This document shows, in pieces, positions 30,529 through 38,995 of a stretch of DNA of 64,000 nucleotides (position 1 is its first letter; each line of letters begins with the position of its first letter). The stretch is from Streptomyces rishiriensis (GTDB lineage Bacteria > Actinomycetota > Actinomycetes > Streptomycetales > Streptomycetaceae), in NCBI RefSeq assembly GCF_003112535.1, contig NZ_BEWA01000002.1:124001-188000 (forward strand). Direction: 5' to 3'. Under the pieces are notes generated by a model. It had not been told where the DNA came from. It searched no databases and saw only the letters and a list, made by a program, of their open reading frames with translations. The position numbers and the translations under genes were made by a program.

Positions 30529-31509
30529 ATGGGGGACGTGACGATGGGGAACGTGACGACGGGGACACGGGCAGGCTCGGGGACGCGGGCAGGCTCGGGG
30601 GCAAGGGCGACGGCCGACGCCGACGGTGAGACGCGGAGCGCGCACGCCCCGGGCCGGGCACATCGACGCCGGCCCGAGCTGGCCGCGTTCCTGCGCGGCA
30701 GGCGCGCCCGGGTGACACCGGGAGACGTCGGGATGCCTCCCGGGCTGCGGCGGCGCACACCGGGCCTGCGGCGCGAGGAGGTCGCCCAGCTGTCGGGGGT
30801 GGGCGTCACCTGGTACACGTGGCTGGAGCAGGGGCGGCCGATCAACGCCTCCGCGCAGGTCCTGGACGCGGTGGCGCGCACCCTGCGGCTCGACCCGCCG
30901 GAGCGGGAGCATCTGTACCACCTGGCGGAGGTGCCCTTCGCGGCCGCGCCCGAGGCGCTGGTGCAGAGCGTGGGTCCGGAGATCCAGGGCATCATCGACG
31001 CCCTGTCGCCCCGCCCGGCGGTGGTCTACAACTCGCGTTACGACATCCTGGCCGCCAACGGCGTCTACCGAGACCTGTTCATCGCTCCGGCCGCCGAGCC
31101 GGCCGCGCGGGTGCCGGCGAACGCCCTGCGGGGGCTGTTCGCCCTGCGGGAGGAGGAATCCCCGTTGCTCGTCCAGGACAAGGAGCTGCTGCAGGTGATG
31201 GTGGCGACCCTGCGGGCGTCGTACGGACTGCATGCGGGTGAGCCCGTCTGGGAGGACTTCATATGCGGGCTGTCCCAGGCCAGTCCTCTGTTCGCGCGGC
31301 TCTGGGCGTCCGGTGACGTGGCGGAGCCGGGCCCCCGCGTGAAGGCCTTCCGGCACAAGGCGGTGGGCGAACTGCGGATGACGTCCACGTCCCTGTCGAT
31401 CAACGGGATGCCGGAGTGCCGGATCGTCGTCTACACGCCGGACGACGAGGAGACGGCGCGGCGCACGGCCCTGCTGCGGAAGGAGACGACAAAAAATCCC
31501 GCCCCCTGA
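30529..31509 (+). CDS. XRE-family regulator with MmyB-like ligand domain
   Basis: 326 residues. A Gly/Thr/Arg-rich N-terminal stretch precedes a HTH (residues about 45-115) with RTPGLRREEVAQLSGVGVTWYTWLEQGR, quoted here by its core GLRREEVAQLSGVG. An MmyB-like PAS-type domain follows (VVYNSRYDILAANGVYRDL, FRHKAVGELRMTSTSL). MmyB-type regulators bind fatty acids or similar ligands. The ATG at 30529 is preceded by GGGGGAT. It is divergent from the MFS gene and likely controls it. The last codons run into the terminator hairpin shared with tRNA-Ala copy 2. Confidence 0.85.
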   Translation: MGDVTMGNVTTGTRAGSGTRAGSGARATADADGETRSAHAPGRAHRRRPELAAFLRGRRARVTPGDVGMPPGLRRRTPGLRREEVAQLSGVGVTWYTWLEQGRPINASAQVLDAVARTLRLDPPEREHLYHLAEVPFAAAPEALVQSVGPEIQGIIDALSPRPAVVYNSRYDILAANGVYRDLFIAPAAEPAARVPANALRGLFALREEESPLLVQDKELLQVMVATLRASYGLHAGEPVWEDFICGLSQASPLFARLWASGDVAEPGPRVKAFRHKAVGELRMTSTSLSINGMPECRIVVYTPDDEETARRTALLRKETTKNPAP

Positions 31510-31520
31510 GGGACGGGATC
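31491..31520. terminator. terminator shared by the XRE gene end and tRNA-Ala copy 2
   Basis: Hairpin TCCCG/CGGGA plus an inner CCC/GGG stem, with AAAAAA on the plus-strand left side. For the minus-strand tRNA this is hairpin plus T6. The XRE stop codon (31507-31509) lies inside it. Confidence 0.7.
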
Positions 31521-31611
31521 TTCGTGAGCCGATGTCGACCGGTTTCGCCGCTTCCATCGATCTTTGACAACTCAACAGAGTGTCGACCGACTGATCGAAC
31601 CGATCCATCTG

Positions 31612-31684
31612 TGGAGCTAAGGAGAATTGAACTCCTGACCTCCTGCATGCCATGCAGGCGCTCTACCAACTGAGCTATAGCCCC
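31612..31684 (-). tRNA. tRNA-Ala(GGC), copy 2
   Basis: 73 nt identical to the copy at 28210-28282, anticodon GGC, G3-U70 present, no encoded CCA. The identity extends 3 bp beyond the 3' end and 1 bp beyond the 5' end (about 77 bp), after which the flanks diverge. A plausible promoter is TTCACT, 18 bp, TAAAGT (31721-31726). Confidence 0.97.
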
Positions 31685-31778
31685 TTGCGTTCTTCCCGCT
31701 CGGCGGTGCGAACAAGAAGAACTTTAGCCTGCGACCTGCCGGAAAGTGAAATCCGGCCCCCGCGGGCCGAGCGGCCGC

Positions 31779-32453
31779 TCAGTCGTCGTCGCCGAGCACC
31801 GGCTCGGGCAGCGTGCCGGCGTTGTGCTCCAGCAGTCGCCAGCCGCGCGCGCCCACGCCGAGGACCGACCAGCAGCAGTTCGAGAGACCGCCGAGGCTCT
31901 CCCAGCTGTGCGCATCCAGGCCGAGAAGACGGCCGATGGTGGTGCGGATGGTGCCGCCGTGGCTGACCACGACGAGCGTGCCGTCCTCGGGCAGTTTCTC
32001 GGCATGCCGCAGCACGACCGGAGCGGCCCGGTCGGCCACCTCGGTCTCCAGTTCGCCGCCGCCGCGGCGGACCGGCTCACCGCGCTTCCACGCGGTGTAC
32101 TCCGCACCGTGGCGGGCGATGATCTCTTCGTGCGTCAGCCCCTGCCAGGAGCCCGCGTACGTCTCGCGCAGGGCCTCGTCGTGGGTGACGGCCAGGCCGG
32201 TGAGCGCGGCCAGCTCGGCGGCCGTGTTCGCGGCCCGGGACAGGTCCGAGGCGACGATCGCGTCGGGCTGGAGGGAGGCCAGCAGCCGGGCGGAGCGGCG
32301 GGCCTGGGCCACGCCGGTCTCGGTCAGCTCGACGTCCGTCGTGCCCTGGAAGCGGCGCTCCACGTTCCAGGCGGTCTGGCCGTGCCGCCAGAGGATGACG
32401 CGGCGGCCGCGCCCCGGCTCACGGGACGCGGCGGTCTGCGCCCCGGCAGTCAC
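31779..32453 (-). CDS. histidine phosphatase (phosphoglycerate mutase-like)
   Basis: 224 residues. The catalytic RHG motif is in VILWRHGQTAWN, with the second His in VVVSHGGTIRTT and the phosphate-binding Arg in SDLSRAANTA. This is the cofactor-dependent PGM superfamily. In actinobacteria the gene following rsfS is of this type and is sometimes linked to phosphosugar or cobalamin phosphatases; the substrate is not determined. The GTG start overlaps the rsfS stop by 4 bp, with GGGAG upstream. Confidence 0.88.
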   Translation of the reverse strand: MTAGAQTAASREPGRGRRVILWRHGQTAWNVERRFQGTTDVELTETGVAQARRSARLLASLQPDAIVASDLSRAANTAAELAALTGLAVTHDEALRETYAGSWQGLTHEEIIARHGAEYTAWKRGEPVRRGGGELETEVADRAAPVVLRHAEKLPEDGTLVVVSHGGTIRTTIGRLLGLDAHSWESLGGLSNCCWSVLGVGARGWRLLEHNAGTLPEPVLGDDD

Positions 32454-32896
32454 CGCAGCTCCCCGAATCCGGCGTCGGCGTCCTCCTCGGCCTGCAGCTT
32501 GGCGTGTTCCTGGGCCTTGCCGCGGGTCGCCAGGGCGTCTGCGGGCAGCTCCAGCTCGGGGCAGTCCTTCCACAGCCGCTCGAGGGCGTAGAAGACGCGC
32601 TCCTCGCTGTGCTGGACGTGGACCACGATGTCGACGTAGTCGAGCAGGATCCAGCGGGCGTCGCGGTCGCCCTCACGGCGTACCGGCTTGGCGCCGAGCT
32701 CCTTCTGGAGGCGCTCCTCGATCTCGTCGACGATCGACTTGACCTGGCGGTCGTTGGGGGCGGAGGCCAGCAGGAAGGCGTCCGTGATCGACAGCACGTC
32801 GCTGACGTCGTAGGCGATGATGTCGTGCGCGAGCTTGTCGGCAGCCGCCTGGGCGGCGGTCTGGATGAGCTCGATGGAGCGGTCGGTGGCGGTCAC
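32450..32896 (-). CDS. rsfS: ribosomal silencing factor RsfS
   Basis: 148 residues of the Iojap/RsfS fold (DIIAYDVSDVLSITDAFLLA, RWILLDYVDIVVHVQ). It binds L14 on the 50S subunit and blocks subunit joining. The GTG at 32896 (VTATDRSIELIQ) has GGAAAG upstream and matches the family N-terminus. A C-terminal acidic tail of about 30 residues is present, as in other streptomycetes. Operon: LCP, rsfS, pgm-like. Confidence 0.93.
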   Translation of the reverse strand: MTATDRSIELIQTAAQAAADKLAHDIIAYDVSDVLSITDAFLLASAPNDRQVKSIVDEIEERLQKELGAKPVRREGDRDARWILLDYVDIVVHVQHSEERVFYALERLWKDCPELELPADALATRGKAQEHAKLQAEEDADAGFGELR

Positions 32897-33106
32897 TACG
32901 TGGCTTTCCGTCGGCGGACACTTGTCCCCAAGGGTCTCACGGACCGCCGACGCCACCCCACGTGCTCAGCGGATCACGCGGGGAACGCCTCCGTACGGTC
33001 CCCGCCGCTCCCCTCGCCCGCACGACGCGGACCACCCGCACTGCGCACACCATCCGCACTGCGGGAACCACCCGCGCGACGGGAACCGCTCGGGCGACCG
33101 GACCGC

Positions 33107-34996
33107 TCACCCGGTCGCGGAGGGCTTGTAGTCCTCGCCCAGGACGACCGCCACGTCGGCGTTCCCGGAGACGGAGCCCTTCTTCACGGCGCCGGCGTCG
33201 AGACCCAGGGTCTTGGCGACCTCGGAGGCGTTCTCCTTCTCGGCGGGGTCGGCGTAGAGCACCTGGGAGGCGGCCTTCGTGCTCGACGGGCTGCCGGCCT
33301 CCAGGAAGGTGAAGCCGCCGTTGAGGATGACCACACGCGCGTCCTCGGTGTTGGCCTTGTCGCCGCTGGCGTTCTGCACGGACACGCTGACGGCTGCGCC
33401 CTTGTCGGGGCTCTTCGCGGTGCCTCCGAGGACGTCCTTGACGACGCTCGCGCTGGCCGCTGCGCTGAGCGTGCCGTCGTTCTGGACCGGGAGCAGGGCG
33501 GTCTTGTAGTCCCCGCCCTTGGCGAGGTCGGCGAGTTTGGCGAGGAAGGCGCCGAGGTCCTTGTCCGTCAGGGAGGGATCGAGGATCTGCGCCAGCGTCT
33601 GGACGGTGACGGTCGCGCCCTGGGCGTCGGAGGACACCTTGCGCAACACGCCTTGCATGACCTGGCCGAACCGCTGCAGCTGGGCGTTCTGCGGCTCCCC
33701 GGGGGCGCGGTAGGTGGCGTAGGCGACGGCCGCCTTGCCGCTGAGGGTCTGGTTCTCGCCCTTGGCGACGAGCGGGGCCTGGCCCTTCTTGGCGGCCGGG
33801 TCGGGCACGGCCGCGTCGGTGTCGACCTCGATGTTGCCGACGAGGTCGACGAGGTTCTGCAGATAGGGGGTGTCGAGCCGCCAGGTGCCCTCGATGCTGG
33901 TGCCGAGAACCGTGGCCAGTGCGTCGCGCGTCCCGGCGGAGCCGTCGTCGTCGACGGACTTGGCGAGCGTCGTCGTGGCGCCGTCGTCGTCCGTGAGGAC
34001 GAGGGAGTTGGGCAGCAGGACCGTGGTGGCCTGCTTGGCCGTGGTGTTGTCGACGAGCAGCACCGTGGAAGTGCCGCCCCCCGCTGTGTTGTGCAGGTGG
34101 ACGACGACCACGTCGCGCTTCTGGGCCCCGGCGGTCGTGGTCTTGGCGTCCGGGTCCGAGGACGACGACAGTCCGGGCAGCTTGCCGGCGAACCAGAGGT
34201 AGCCCACTCCGCCGACCGCCACCAGCGCCAGCACCACGGCGAGGGCGACGACGCGGCTGCGGGCGCGACGTTTGGCCTCCTCGCGGCGCTCGGTGCGGTT
34301 CTCGGTGAAGTTCAGCCAGTCGATGACGTCCTCGGAGTCACCGCCCTGCTCCTCGACGAAGGCGAACTGCTCGGTGTGGTAATCCCGTTGCTCCCCTGAG
34401 GCGGCGTCGGACGTGCCGCGCGCGGGGGACGCCGGGTCATCGGTTTCGCGCTCCGCCTCGGAGACCCCGGTCTCCACGGGACCGGCCTGCTGGGGGATGT
34501 ACGCGGTCTGCTCGGCGGCACGCGGCTGCCCGACCCGGGGCTGCTGTCCGCCGGCGGCGGTCTGGCCGAAGGGGTCGTACGGGACCTCGGTGGCGGCGCC
34601 GTAGGGGTCGTGGCCGACGGGGGCCTGCCGACCCGTGTCGTAGCCGGAGGCGGACGGCTGACGGCCCGTGTCGTAGCCGGAGGGGGCCGACTGACGGCCG
34701 GTGTCGTAACGGGGCTCGGCCGGACGGCCGGTGTCGTACGGGTCGTATGCGGGCGCCTGCTGCTGCCCGCCCATGGCGTACGGGTCGTAGCCGTACCCCT
34801 GCTGTCCCTGAGGCCCTTGCTGCCCCTGAGGTCCTTGCTGTCCTTGTTGCCCCTGTTGCCCGTAGTCGTAGGGCTGCTGCGGCATCTGCCGGGGCGGGAC
34901 CTGCGGGACCTGCCGGTAGACGGGCTGCCCGTACTCGTCGTAGCCGACGAGTTCGTACTGGCCGTCCCCGTACCCCGCGTCGTATCGGTCGTTCAC
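33107..34996 (-). CDS. pdtA: LCP/LytR-type membrane protein, PdtA-like
   Basis: 629 residues. The N-terminal ~270 are Gln/Gly/Tyr/Pro-rich with YDTGRQ repeats, then one membrane helix (VVALAVVLALVAVGGVGYLW), then an LCP-like domain, then a LytR C-terminal domain (VVILNGGFTFLEAG, KTLGL). LCP proteins attach anionic glycopolymers to peptidoglycan. Recognisable LCP pieces are LVDLVGNIEVDTD and the Arg-rich YATYRAPGEPQ. The usual RxD and PRD catalytic/metal stretches read GGTSTVLLVD and LPNSLVL instead. From memory, the gene at this position (between nadD and rsfS) in S. coelicolor is pdtA, so the symbol rests on synteny. The GTG start has GAGAGGGG upstream. Confidence 0.75.
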   Translation of the reverse strand: MNDRYDAGYGDGQYELVGYDEYGQPVYRQVPQVPPRQMPQQPYDYGQQGQQGQQGPQGQQGPQGQQGYGYDPYAMGGQQQAPAYDPYDTGRPAEPRYDTGRQSAPSGYDTGRQPSASGYDTGRQAPVGHDPYGAATEVPYDPFGQTAAGGQQPRVGQPRAAEQTAYIPQQAGPVETGVSEAERETDDPASPARGTSDAASGEQRDYHTEQFAFVEEQGGDSEDVIDWLNFTENRTERREEAKRRARSRVVALAVVLALVAVGGVGYLWFAGKLPGLSSSSDPDAKTTTAGAQKRDVVVVHLHNTAGGGTSTVLLVDNTTAKQATTVLLPNSLVLTDDDGATTTLAKSVDDDGSAGTRDALATVLGTSIEGTWRLDTPYLQNLVDLVGNIEVDTDAAVPDPAAKKGQAPLVAKGENQTLSGKAAVAYATYRAPGEPQNAQLQRFGQVMQGVLRKVSSDAQGATVTVQTLAQILDPSLTDKDLGAFLAKLADLAKGGDYKTALLPVQNDGTLSAAASASVVKDVLGGTAKSPDKGAAVSVSVQNASGDKANTEDARVVILNGGFTFLEAGSPSSTKAASQVLYADPAEKENASEVAKTLGLDAGAVKKGSVSGNADVAVVLGEDYKPSATG

Positions 34997-35012
34997 CGGT
35001 ACCCCTCTCGGC

Positions 35013-35639
35013 TCACTGGCCGCGGTACAGCTCGCGCTTGTCGATGTAGCGCACGACTCCGTCGGGCACCAGATACCAGACGGGGTCGCCCTTGGCGACT
35101 CTCGCACGGCAGTCCGTCGAGGAGATGGCGAGGGCGGGGACCTCGACGAGCGAGACGCCCCCCTCCGGCAGGCCGGGGTCCATGAGGTTGTGCCCGGGCC
35201 GGGTGACGCCGACGAAGTGCGCGAGGGCGAACAGTTCCTCGCTGTCCCGCCAGGTCAGGATCTGTCCCAGGGCGTCGGCGCCGGTGATGAAGAAGAGGTC
35301 CGTGTCGGGGTTGAGGGCCCGCAGGTCGCGGAGGGTGTCCACGGTGTACGTGGGGCCGCCGCGGTCGATGTCGATGCGGCTGACCGAGAACTGCGGGTTC
35401 TCGGCGGTCGCGATGACCGTCATCAGGTAGCGGTCCTCGGCCGGGGAGACACTGCGGTGGGTCTTCTGCCACGGCTGCCCGGTCGGGACGAACACGACCT
35501 CGTCCAGGTGGAACTGCGCGGCGACCTCACTGGCCGCCACGAGGTGTCCGTGGTGGATCGGATCGAACGTTCCGCCCATGACGCCGAGGCGGCGCTTGCC
35601 CGGGTTCCGCGGGCCGGTAGGCATGTCCTGCTCTCCCAT
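35013..35639 (-). CDS. nadD: nicotinate-nucleotide adenylyltransferase
   Basis: 208 residues with the nucleotidyltransferase motif [12 protein letters not shown] and the C-terminal [10 protein letters not shown] (ISSxxxR) that closes over ATP. It makes deamido-NAD from nicotinate mononucleotide. I prefer the ATG at 35639 (MGEQDMPTG); an ATG five codons later, with AGGA close by, is an alternative. It lies directly upstream of the LCP gene. Confidence 0.94.
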   Translation of the reverse strand: MGEQDMPTGPRNPGKRRLGVMGGTFDPIHHGHLVAASEVAAQFHLDEVVFVPTGQPWQKTHRSVSPAEDRYLMTVIATAENPQFSVSRIDIDRGGPTYTVDTLRDLRALNPDTDLFFITGADALGQILTWRDSEELFALAHFVGVTRPGHNLMDPGLPEGGVSLVEVPALAISSTDCRARVAKGDPVWYLVPDGVVRYIDKRELYRGQ

Positions 35640-35736
35640 GCGTGCAGACCCTACCGGCCCGGTCCGGGGGCCCCGGCCGTCGGACGCCCGGAGCGTCCCG
35701 CTATGCCGGACTGCCCGTCGGTGATCATGTGCCGGC

Positions 35737-35901
35737 TCAGCGGTCGCGGTTGAAGCGGGTGGTGATCCACAGCAGGAGCAGCAGGATGAGGAACGCGCTG
35801 CCACCGGTGACCAGGGGGCTCAGGCTCTCGTGGTTGCCACCGTGCTCCCCGCCCTCGGCGGCGAGGGTGACCAACTGGGCAGCGGCGCTGTGAAGGCTCA
35901 T
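35737..35901 (-). CDS. 54-residue single-helix membrane protein
   Basis: Begins [18 protein letters not shown], has a His/Gly/Asn-rich external stretch, then one membrane helix ([18 protein letters not shown]) and a basic NRDR end. The topology is probably N-out. No strong ribosome binding site is seen. It belongs to a pair of tiny membrane proteins upstream of nadD that I recall as conserved in streptomycetes. Function unknown. Confidence 0.65.
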   Translation of the reverse strand: MSLHSAAAQLVTLAAEGGEHGGNHESLSPLVTGGSAFLILLLLLWITTRFNRDR

Positions 35902-36044
35902 CTTCGGCAGGACCTATCCGATGGAGGTCCCCCCGCTCGACCGGAGCCGAGAGTGGGGGAGGGCGGGAAAGACGTCGGCCCATGGTAAGCGTGAGGGTCG
36001 GCGGCGATCACGCCGACTCCGCCATTGGGAACCTTCGCGACGGC

Positions 36045-36206
36045 TCAGTCGTCCTTCCGCTTGTAGCCCCGCAGCAGAAACCACGCGGTGAGCACACAGC
36101 CAAGGATCATCACGATCAGTACGACGCGGAGCAGATTCCCCGCCCCCTGCTGATGGGCGGCGCCGGCGGCTTCGGTGAGCCAGGCGGCTGCGGGGTGGTG
36201 CTCCAT
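36045..36206 (-). CDS. 53-residue single-helix membrane protein
   Basis: Begins MEHHPAAAWLTEAAGAAHQQ, has one membrane helix (NLLRVVLIVMILGCVLTAWF) and ends RGYKRKDD. AAGGAG lies 10 nt before the ATG at 36206, a clear ribosome binding site. It resembles the neighbouring 54-residue gene in size and layout. Function unknown. Confidence 0.72.
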   Translation of the reverse strand: MEHHPAAAWLTEAAGAAHQQGAGNLLRVVLIVMILGCVLTAWFLLRGYKRKDD

Positions 36207-36343
36207 GGCGTGGGACTCCTTAGGTGTAGTGCCCGTCCACGGTAACTCCGCCCAGGGTGGGCTCCGCTTCGGGGGCGCAAAGGGCCGCACAAGGGTCCGT
36301 AAAGGGTCAGGTAAAGGCCACACAGACGCACATGGGGGAAGAC

Positions 36344-37498
36344 ATGTCGGACGAAGGCCACGAGCACCACGGCGCCGGTCACGAGAAGGCGCCGAGCAGG
36401 CAGCGCAGGCGCTTCCCGGGAATCTCCTCGCGTGCGTACGAGCACCCGGCGGACCGTTCCGCGCTGGTGGCGCTGCGCAAGCTGAGCGGCTTCGACACGG
36501 TGTTCAAGGCGCTCAGCGGGCTGCTGCCCGAGCGGAGTCTGAGACTGCTGTTCCTGTCCGACTCGGTGCGGGTCTCCGACCAGCAGTTCGCGCACCTCAA
36601 CGACATGCTGCGGGACGCCTGCCACATCCTGGACCTGGAGAAGGTCCCGCCCATGTACGTCGCCCAGGATCCGCAGCCCAACGCGATGTGCATCGGCCTG
36701 GACGAGCCGATCATCGTCGTCACCACCGGTCTCGTCGAGCTGCTGGACGAGGAGGAGATGCGCGCGGTCGTCGGACACGAGGTGGGCCACGCCCTGTCCG
36801 GGCACGCCGTGTACCGCACGATCCTGCTGTTCCTGACCAACCTGGCCATCCGGGTCGCCTGGATCCCGCTGGGCAACCTCGCGATCATGGCGATCGTGAC
36901 GGCGCTGCGCGAATGGTTCCGCAAGTCGGAGCTGTCAGCCGACCGCGCGGGTCTTCTCGTCGGCCAGGACCTGAAGGCGTCGATGCGCGGCCTCATGAAG
37001 ATCGCCGGCGGCAACCACCTGCACGAGATGAACGTGGACGCGTTCCTGCAGCAGGCGGAGGAGTACGAGGCGTCCGGGGACCTGCGCGACTCGGTGCTGA
37101 AGATCCTCAACGTGCTGCCCCGCACCCACCCCTTCTCCACCGTGCGCGCGGCCGAGCTGAAGAAGTGGGCGGAGTCCCGCGACCACCAGCGGATCATGGA
37201 CGGGCACTACCCGCGGCGCGGCGAGGACAAGGACACCTCGGTCACGGACTCCTTCCGCGAGTCGGCCGCCCACTACGCCACCAGCGTCAAGAGCTCCAAG
37301 GATCCGCTGATGAAGCTGGTCAGCGACATAGCCGGCGGCGCGGGCGATCTGGGCGGCAGGGTGCGTCGCGGTTTCGGCGGGTTCACCGGCCCGGCTCCGT
37401 CGGACGACTCGTCGCCGCGCAACGGCTCGACCGGCACCGACGGCGGCACGGACGGTACGGGCGGACCGACGGAGACGCCTCCGCGCGACGCGACCTGA
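36344..37498 (+). CDS. M48 family zinc metalloprotease
   Basis: 384 residues. The zinc site is HEVGH (residues 145-149), with a third ligand Glu in WFRKSELSADRAG. Hydrophobic segments follow the motif (TILLFLTNLAIRVAWIPLG), suggesting membrane association. The N-terminus is His/Glu-rich; the C-terminal ~60 residues are Gly/Ser/Thr-rich. It is related to HtpX/Ste24-type proteases for membrane protein quality control (family inference). The ATG at 36344 has GGGGGAA 4 nt upstream. Confidence 0.87.
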   Translation: MSDEGHEHHGAGHEKAPSRQRRRFPGISSRAYEHPADRSALVALRKLSGFDTVFKALSGLLPERSLRLLFLSDSVRVSDQQFAHLNDMLRDACHILDLEKVPPMYVAQDPQPNAMCIGLDEPIIVVTTGLVELLDEEEMRAVVGHEVGHALSGHAVYRTILLFLTNLAIRVAWIPLGNLAIMAIVTALREWFRKSELSADRAGLLVGQDLKASMRGLMKIAGGNHLHEMNVDAFLQQAEEYEASGDLRDSVLKILNVLPRTHPFSTVRAAELKKWAESRDHQRIMDGHYPRRGEDKDTSVTDSFRESAAHYATSVKSSKDPLMKLVSDIAGGAGDLGGRVRRGFGGFTGPAPSDDSSPRNGSTGTDGGTDGTGGPTETPPRDAT

Positions 37499-37577
37499 CG
37501 GCCCCCTCCGCGACGGGCCCCGACGGCGGCGGCCTCTGCCTGGCCCGGCCGGAAGGCGGGAGCGCCGGCCCGGTGCC

Positions 37578-37694
37578 GCCGGACAGCGGCGGCCTCGGCC
37601 AGCTGCGACCGGACGGCGGGGCCTCGCCCGGTGCGGCCGGACGGCGGGGACCTCGGCCCGATGCGACCCGACGGCGGCGGCCCCGGGCCTTGCG
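37578..37694. repeat. four degenerate 28-30-bp tandem repeats
   Basis: Units starting CCGGACGGCGG and ending TGCG, with two-to-eight-base differences, lie in the 302-bp space between convergent genes. The palindrome ACCGATATCGGT (37745-37756) lies just beyond. I see no gene from 37499 to 37800. Confidence 0.7.
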
Positions 37695-37800
37695 TCGGGA
37701 GCGGCTCCCTGCCGACGGTCGAAGGCCGACGGTCGGCGCCCCCTACCGATATCGGTGTCCCGACCATCGAGGAGCCCTCGGGGAGCCTGGCGTCCGGGGC

Positions 37801-38871
37801 TCAGATCTTCGGTTGGGCGCTCGTCGCCAGGGCTCCGCACAGGGCCGTCGCGTCGTCGGTCGCGTAGGGGTCCGTGCCGGCCGGGCCGCCCGCCTTCGCG
37901 GTCTGGCCGGCGAGCAGGGGACGCAGATGGTTCGTGGAGTCCTCGGCGCAGGACAGCGGGCCCGCCTGGACGTAGGACACGCTCAGCTGGACCTGGTGGG
38001 TGCGCAGGTCGACGCGGTCGAAGCGGAAGTGCAGCTCGCGTCGGACCGTGAAGAGGGAGGCCGCGGCGCCCGTCTCCGCGCCGGTGGGGCGCAGGGCGTA
38101 CACGAAGGTGTGGTCGGCGGTCACCTCAAGGGTCGAGGAGTCGGTCTCGACGGCCTGCAGGGTGCCCTGGACGCGGATTTTGCTGTCGGCCAGCTCCACC
38201 CGGGCCGGGTCAAAGCGGATCAGCCAGCCGGTCGGGGCGTGCCGGCCGTCGGCGGTCGGGCGGCTGAAGCTCTCGTCGAACTGGTCGAGCTGGTCGGAGT
38301 CGACCAGGGCGCGCACGGGCCGCACCTGCTGCCCGGTGAGCACCTCCGGGTAGAGGGAGGAGTGCACGATGTAGTCCTTGGCCGTGGTCAGGGCGGTGAC
38401 CACCTGACTGTCGGAGAAGTGCGCGGTCCGCCGGGAGGCCGGCAGCGGGATGCCCTCGGCGCCGACCCGGAACTGCGCGGCGGGGCTGTGCGCGAACAGG
38501 GTCTCGGGGGCGGCCGCTCCGGGCACGACGCCCTGCGGGGAGAGCGGGATGACGGTCATCCGCAGGGGCTCGACGGACCGGCGCGCCGCCTGGTTCTGGT
38601 AGGGGCTGCGCAGGCCCATGTAGACGGCCGTGCCGAAGGCGACGGCGACCAGCAGGACCAGGATCAGCGCCTGCCGGGACAGCCCCCGGCGCAGGGGCGG
38701 ACGACGGCGGACGGCGGGGGCGTGGTCGGTCAGGCGCTCCTGGGCGGAGTACTCCTGGATACGGGCAGCGCGGACGAACGATTCGTCGAAGACGACGGAT
38801 CGGTACTCGTCCTCGCCACCTCCGGAAGTGCCTTCGGGGGTCCCCTCCGGTGGGTCTCCAGGCCCGGCCAT
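37801..38871 (-). CDS. streptomycete membrane protein, paralogue of the gene at 38996
   Basis: 356 residues. A cytoplasmic N-terminus contains YRSVVFDESFVRAARIQEY. One membrane helix follows (ALILVLLVAVAFGTAVYMG), then an exported ~260-residue domain ending with two Cys (LSCAEDS, ALCGAL) that could form a disulfide. No named family is recognised. The first part is shared with the next gene upstream. The ATG has no ribosome binding site; TACTCT lies 6 nt upstream. Confidence 0.75.
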   Translation of the reverse strand: MAGPGDPPEGTPEGTSGGGEDEYRSVVFDESFVRAARIQEYSAQERLTDHAPAVRRRPPLRRGLSRQALILVLLVAVAFGTAVYMGLRSPYQNQAARRSVEPLRMTVIPLSPQGVVPGAAAPETLFAHSPAAQFRVGAEGIPLPASRRTAHFSDSQVVTALTTAKDYIVHSSLYPEVLTGQQVRPVRALVDSDQLDQFDESFSRPTADGRHAPTGWLIRFDPARVELADSKIRVQGTLQAVETDSSTLEVTADHTFVYALRPTGAETGAAASLFTVRRELHFRFDRVDLRTHQVQLSVSYVQAGPLSCAEDSTNHLRPLLAGQTAKAGGPAGTDPYATDDATALCGALATSAQPKI

Positions 38872-38877
38872 ACTTTC

Positions 38878-38883
38878 AGAGTA
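38878..38883 (-). promoter_or_regulatory. candidate -10 box, leaderless membrane-protein gene
   Basis: TACTCT followed by 6 nt and the ATG at 38871. Hexamer and spacing are identical to those of the paralogous gene at 38996-39571. Confidence 0.45.
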
Positions 38884-38995
38884 GGTCTCGCGGAGCTCGG
38901 GTAAACGCCCCGCCGTACCGCAACTTCTGACAGGTACTCACCAGCTTCACCCAGGGCTCGCAACGCCATCGCACGGCGCTGCGTCGCACATGCCT

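Noticed and set aside
28207..31685. Integrative element attachment sites at the two tRNA-Ala genes
   Set aside because: No integrase, excisionase, replication or transfer gene lies between them; only the duplicated tRNA supports it, so it is listed as a finding and not as an element.
36175..38904. Long plus-strand frame over the M48 gene and beyond
   Set aside because: It is in a different frame from the M48 protease with HEVGH, and runs through a repeat region and over the next gene antisense.
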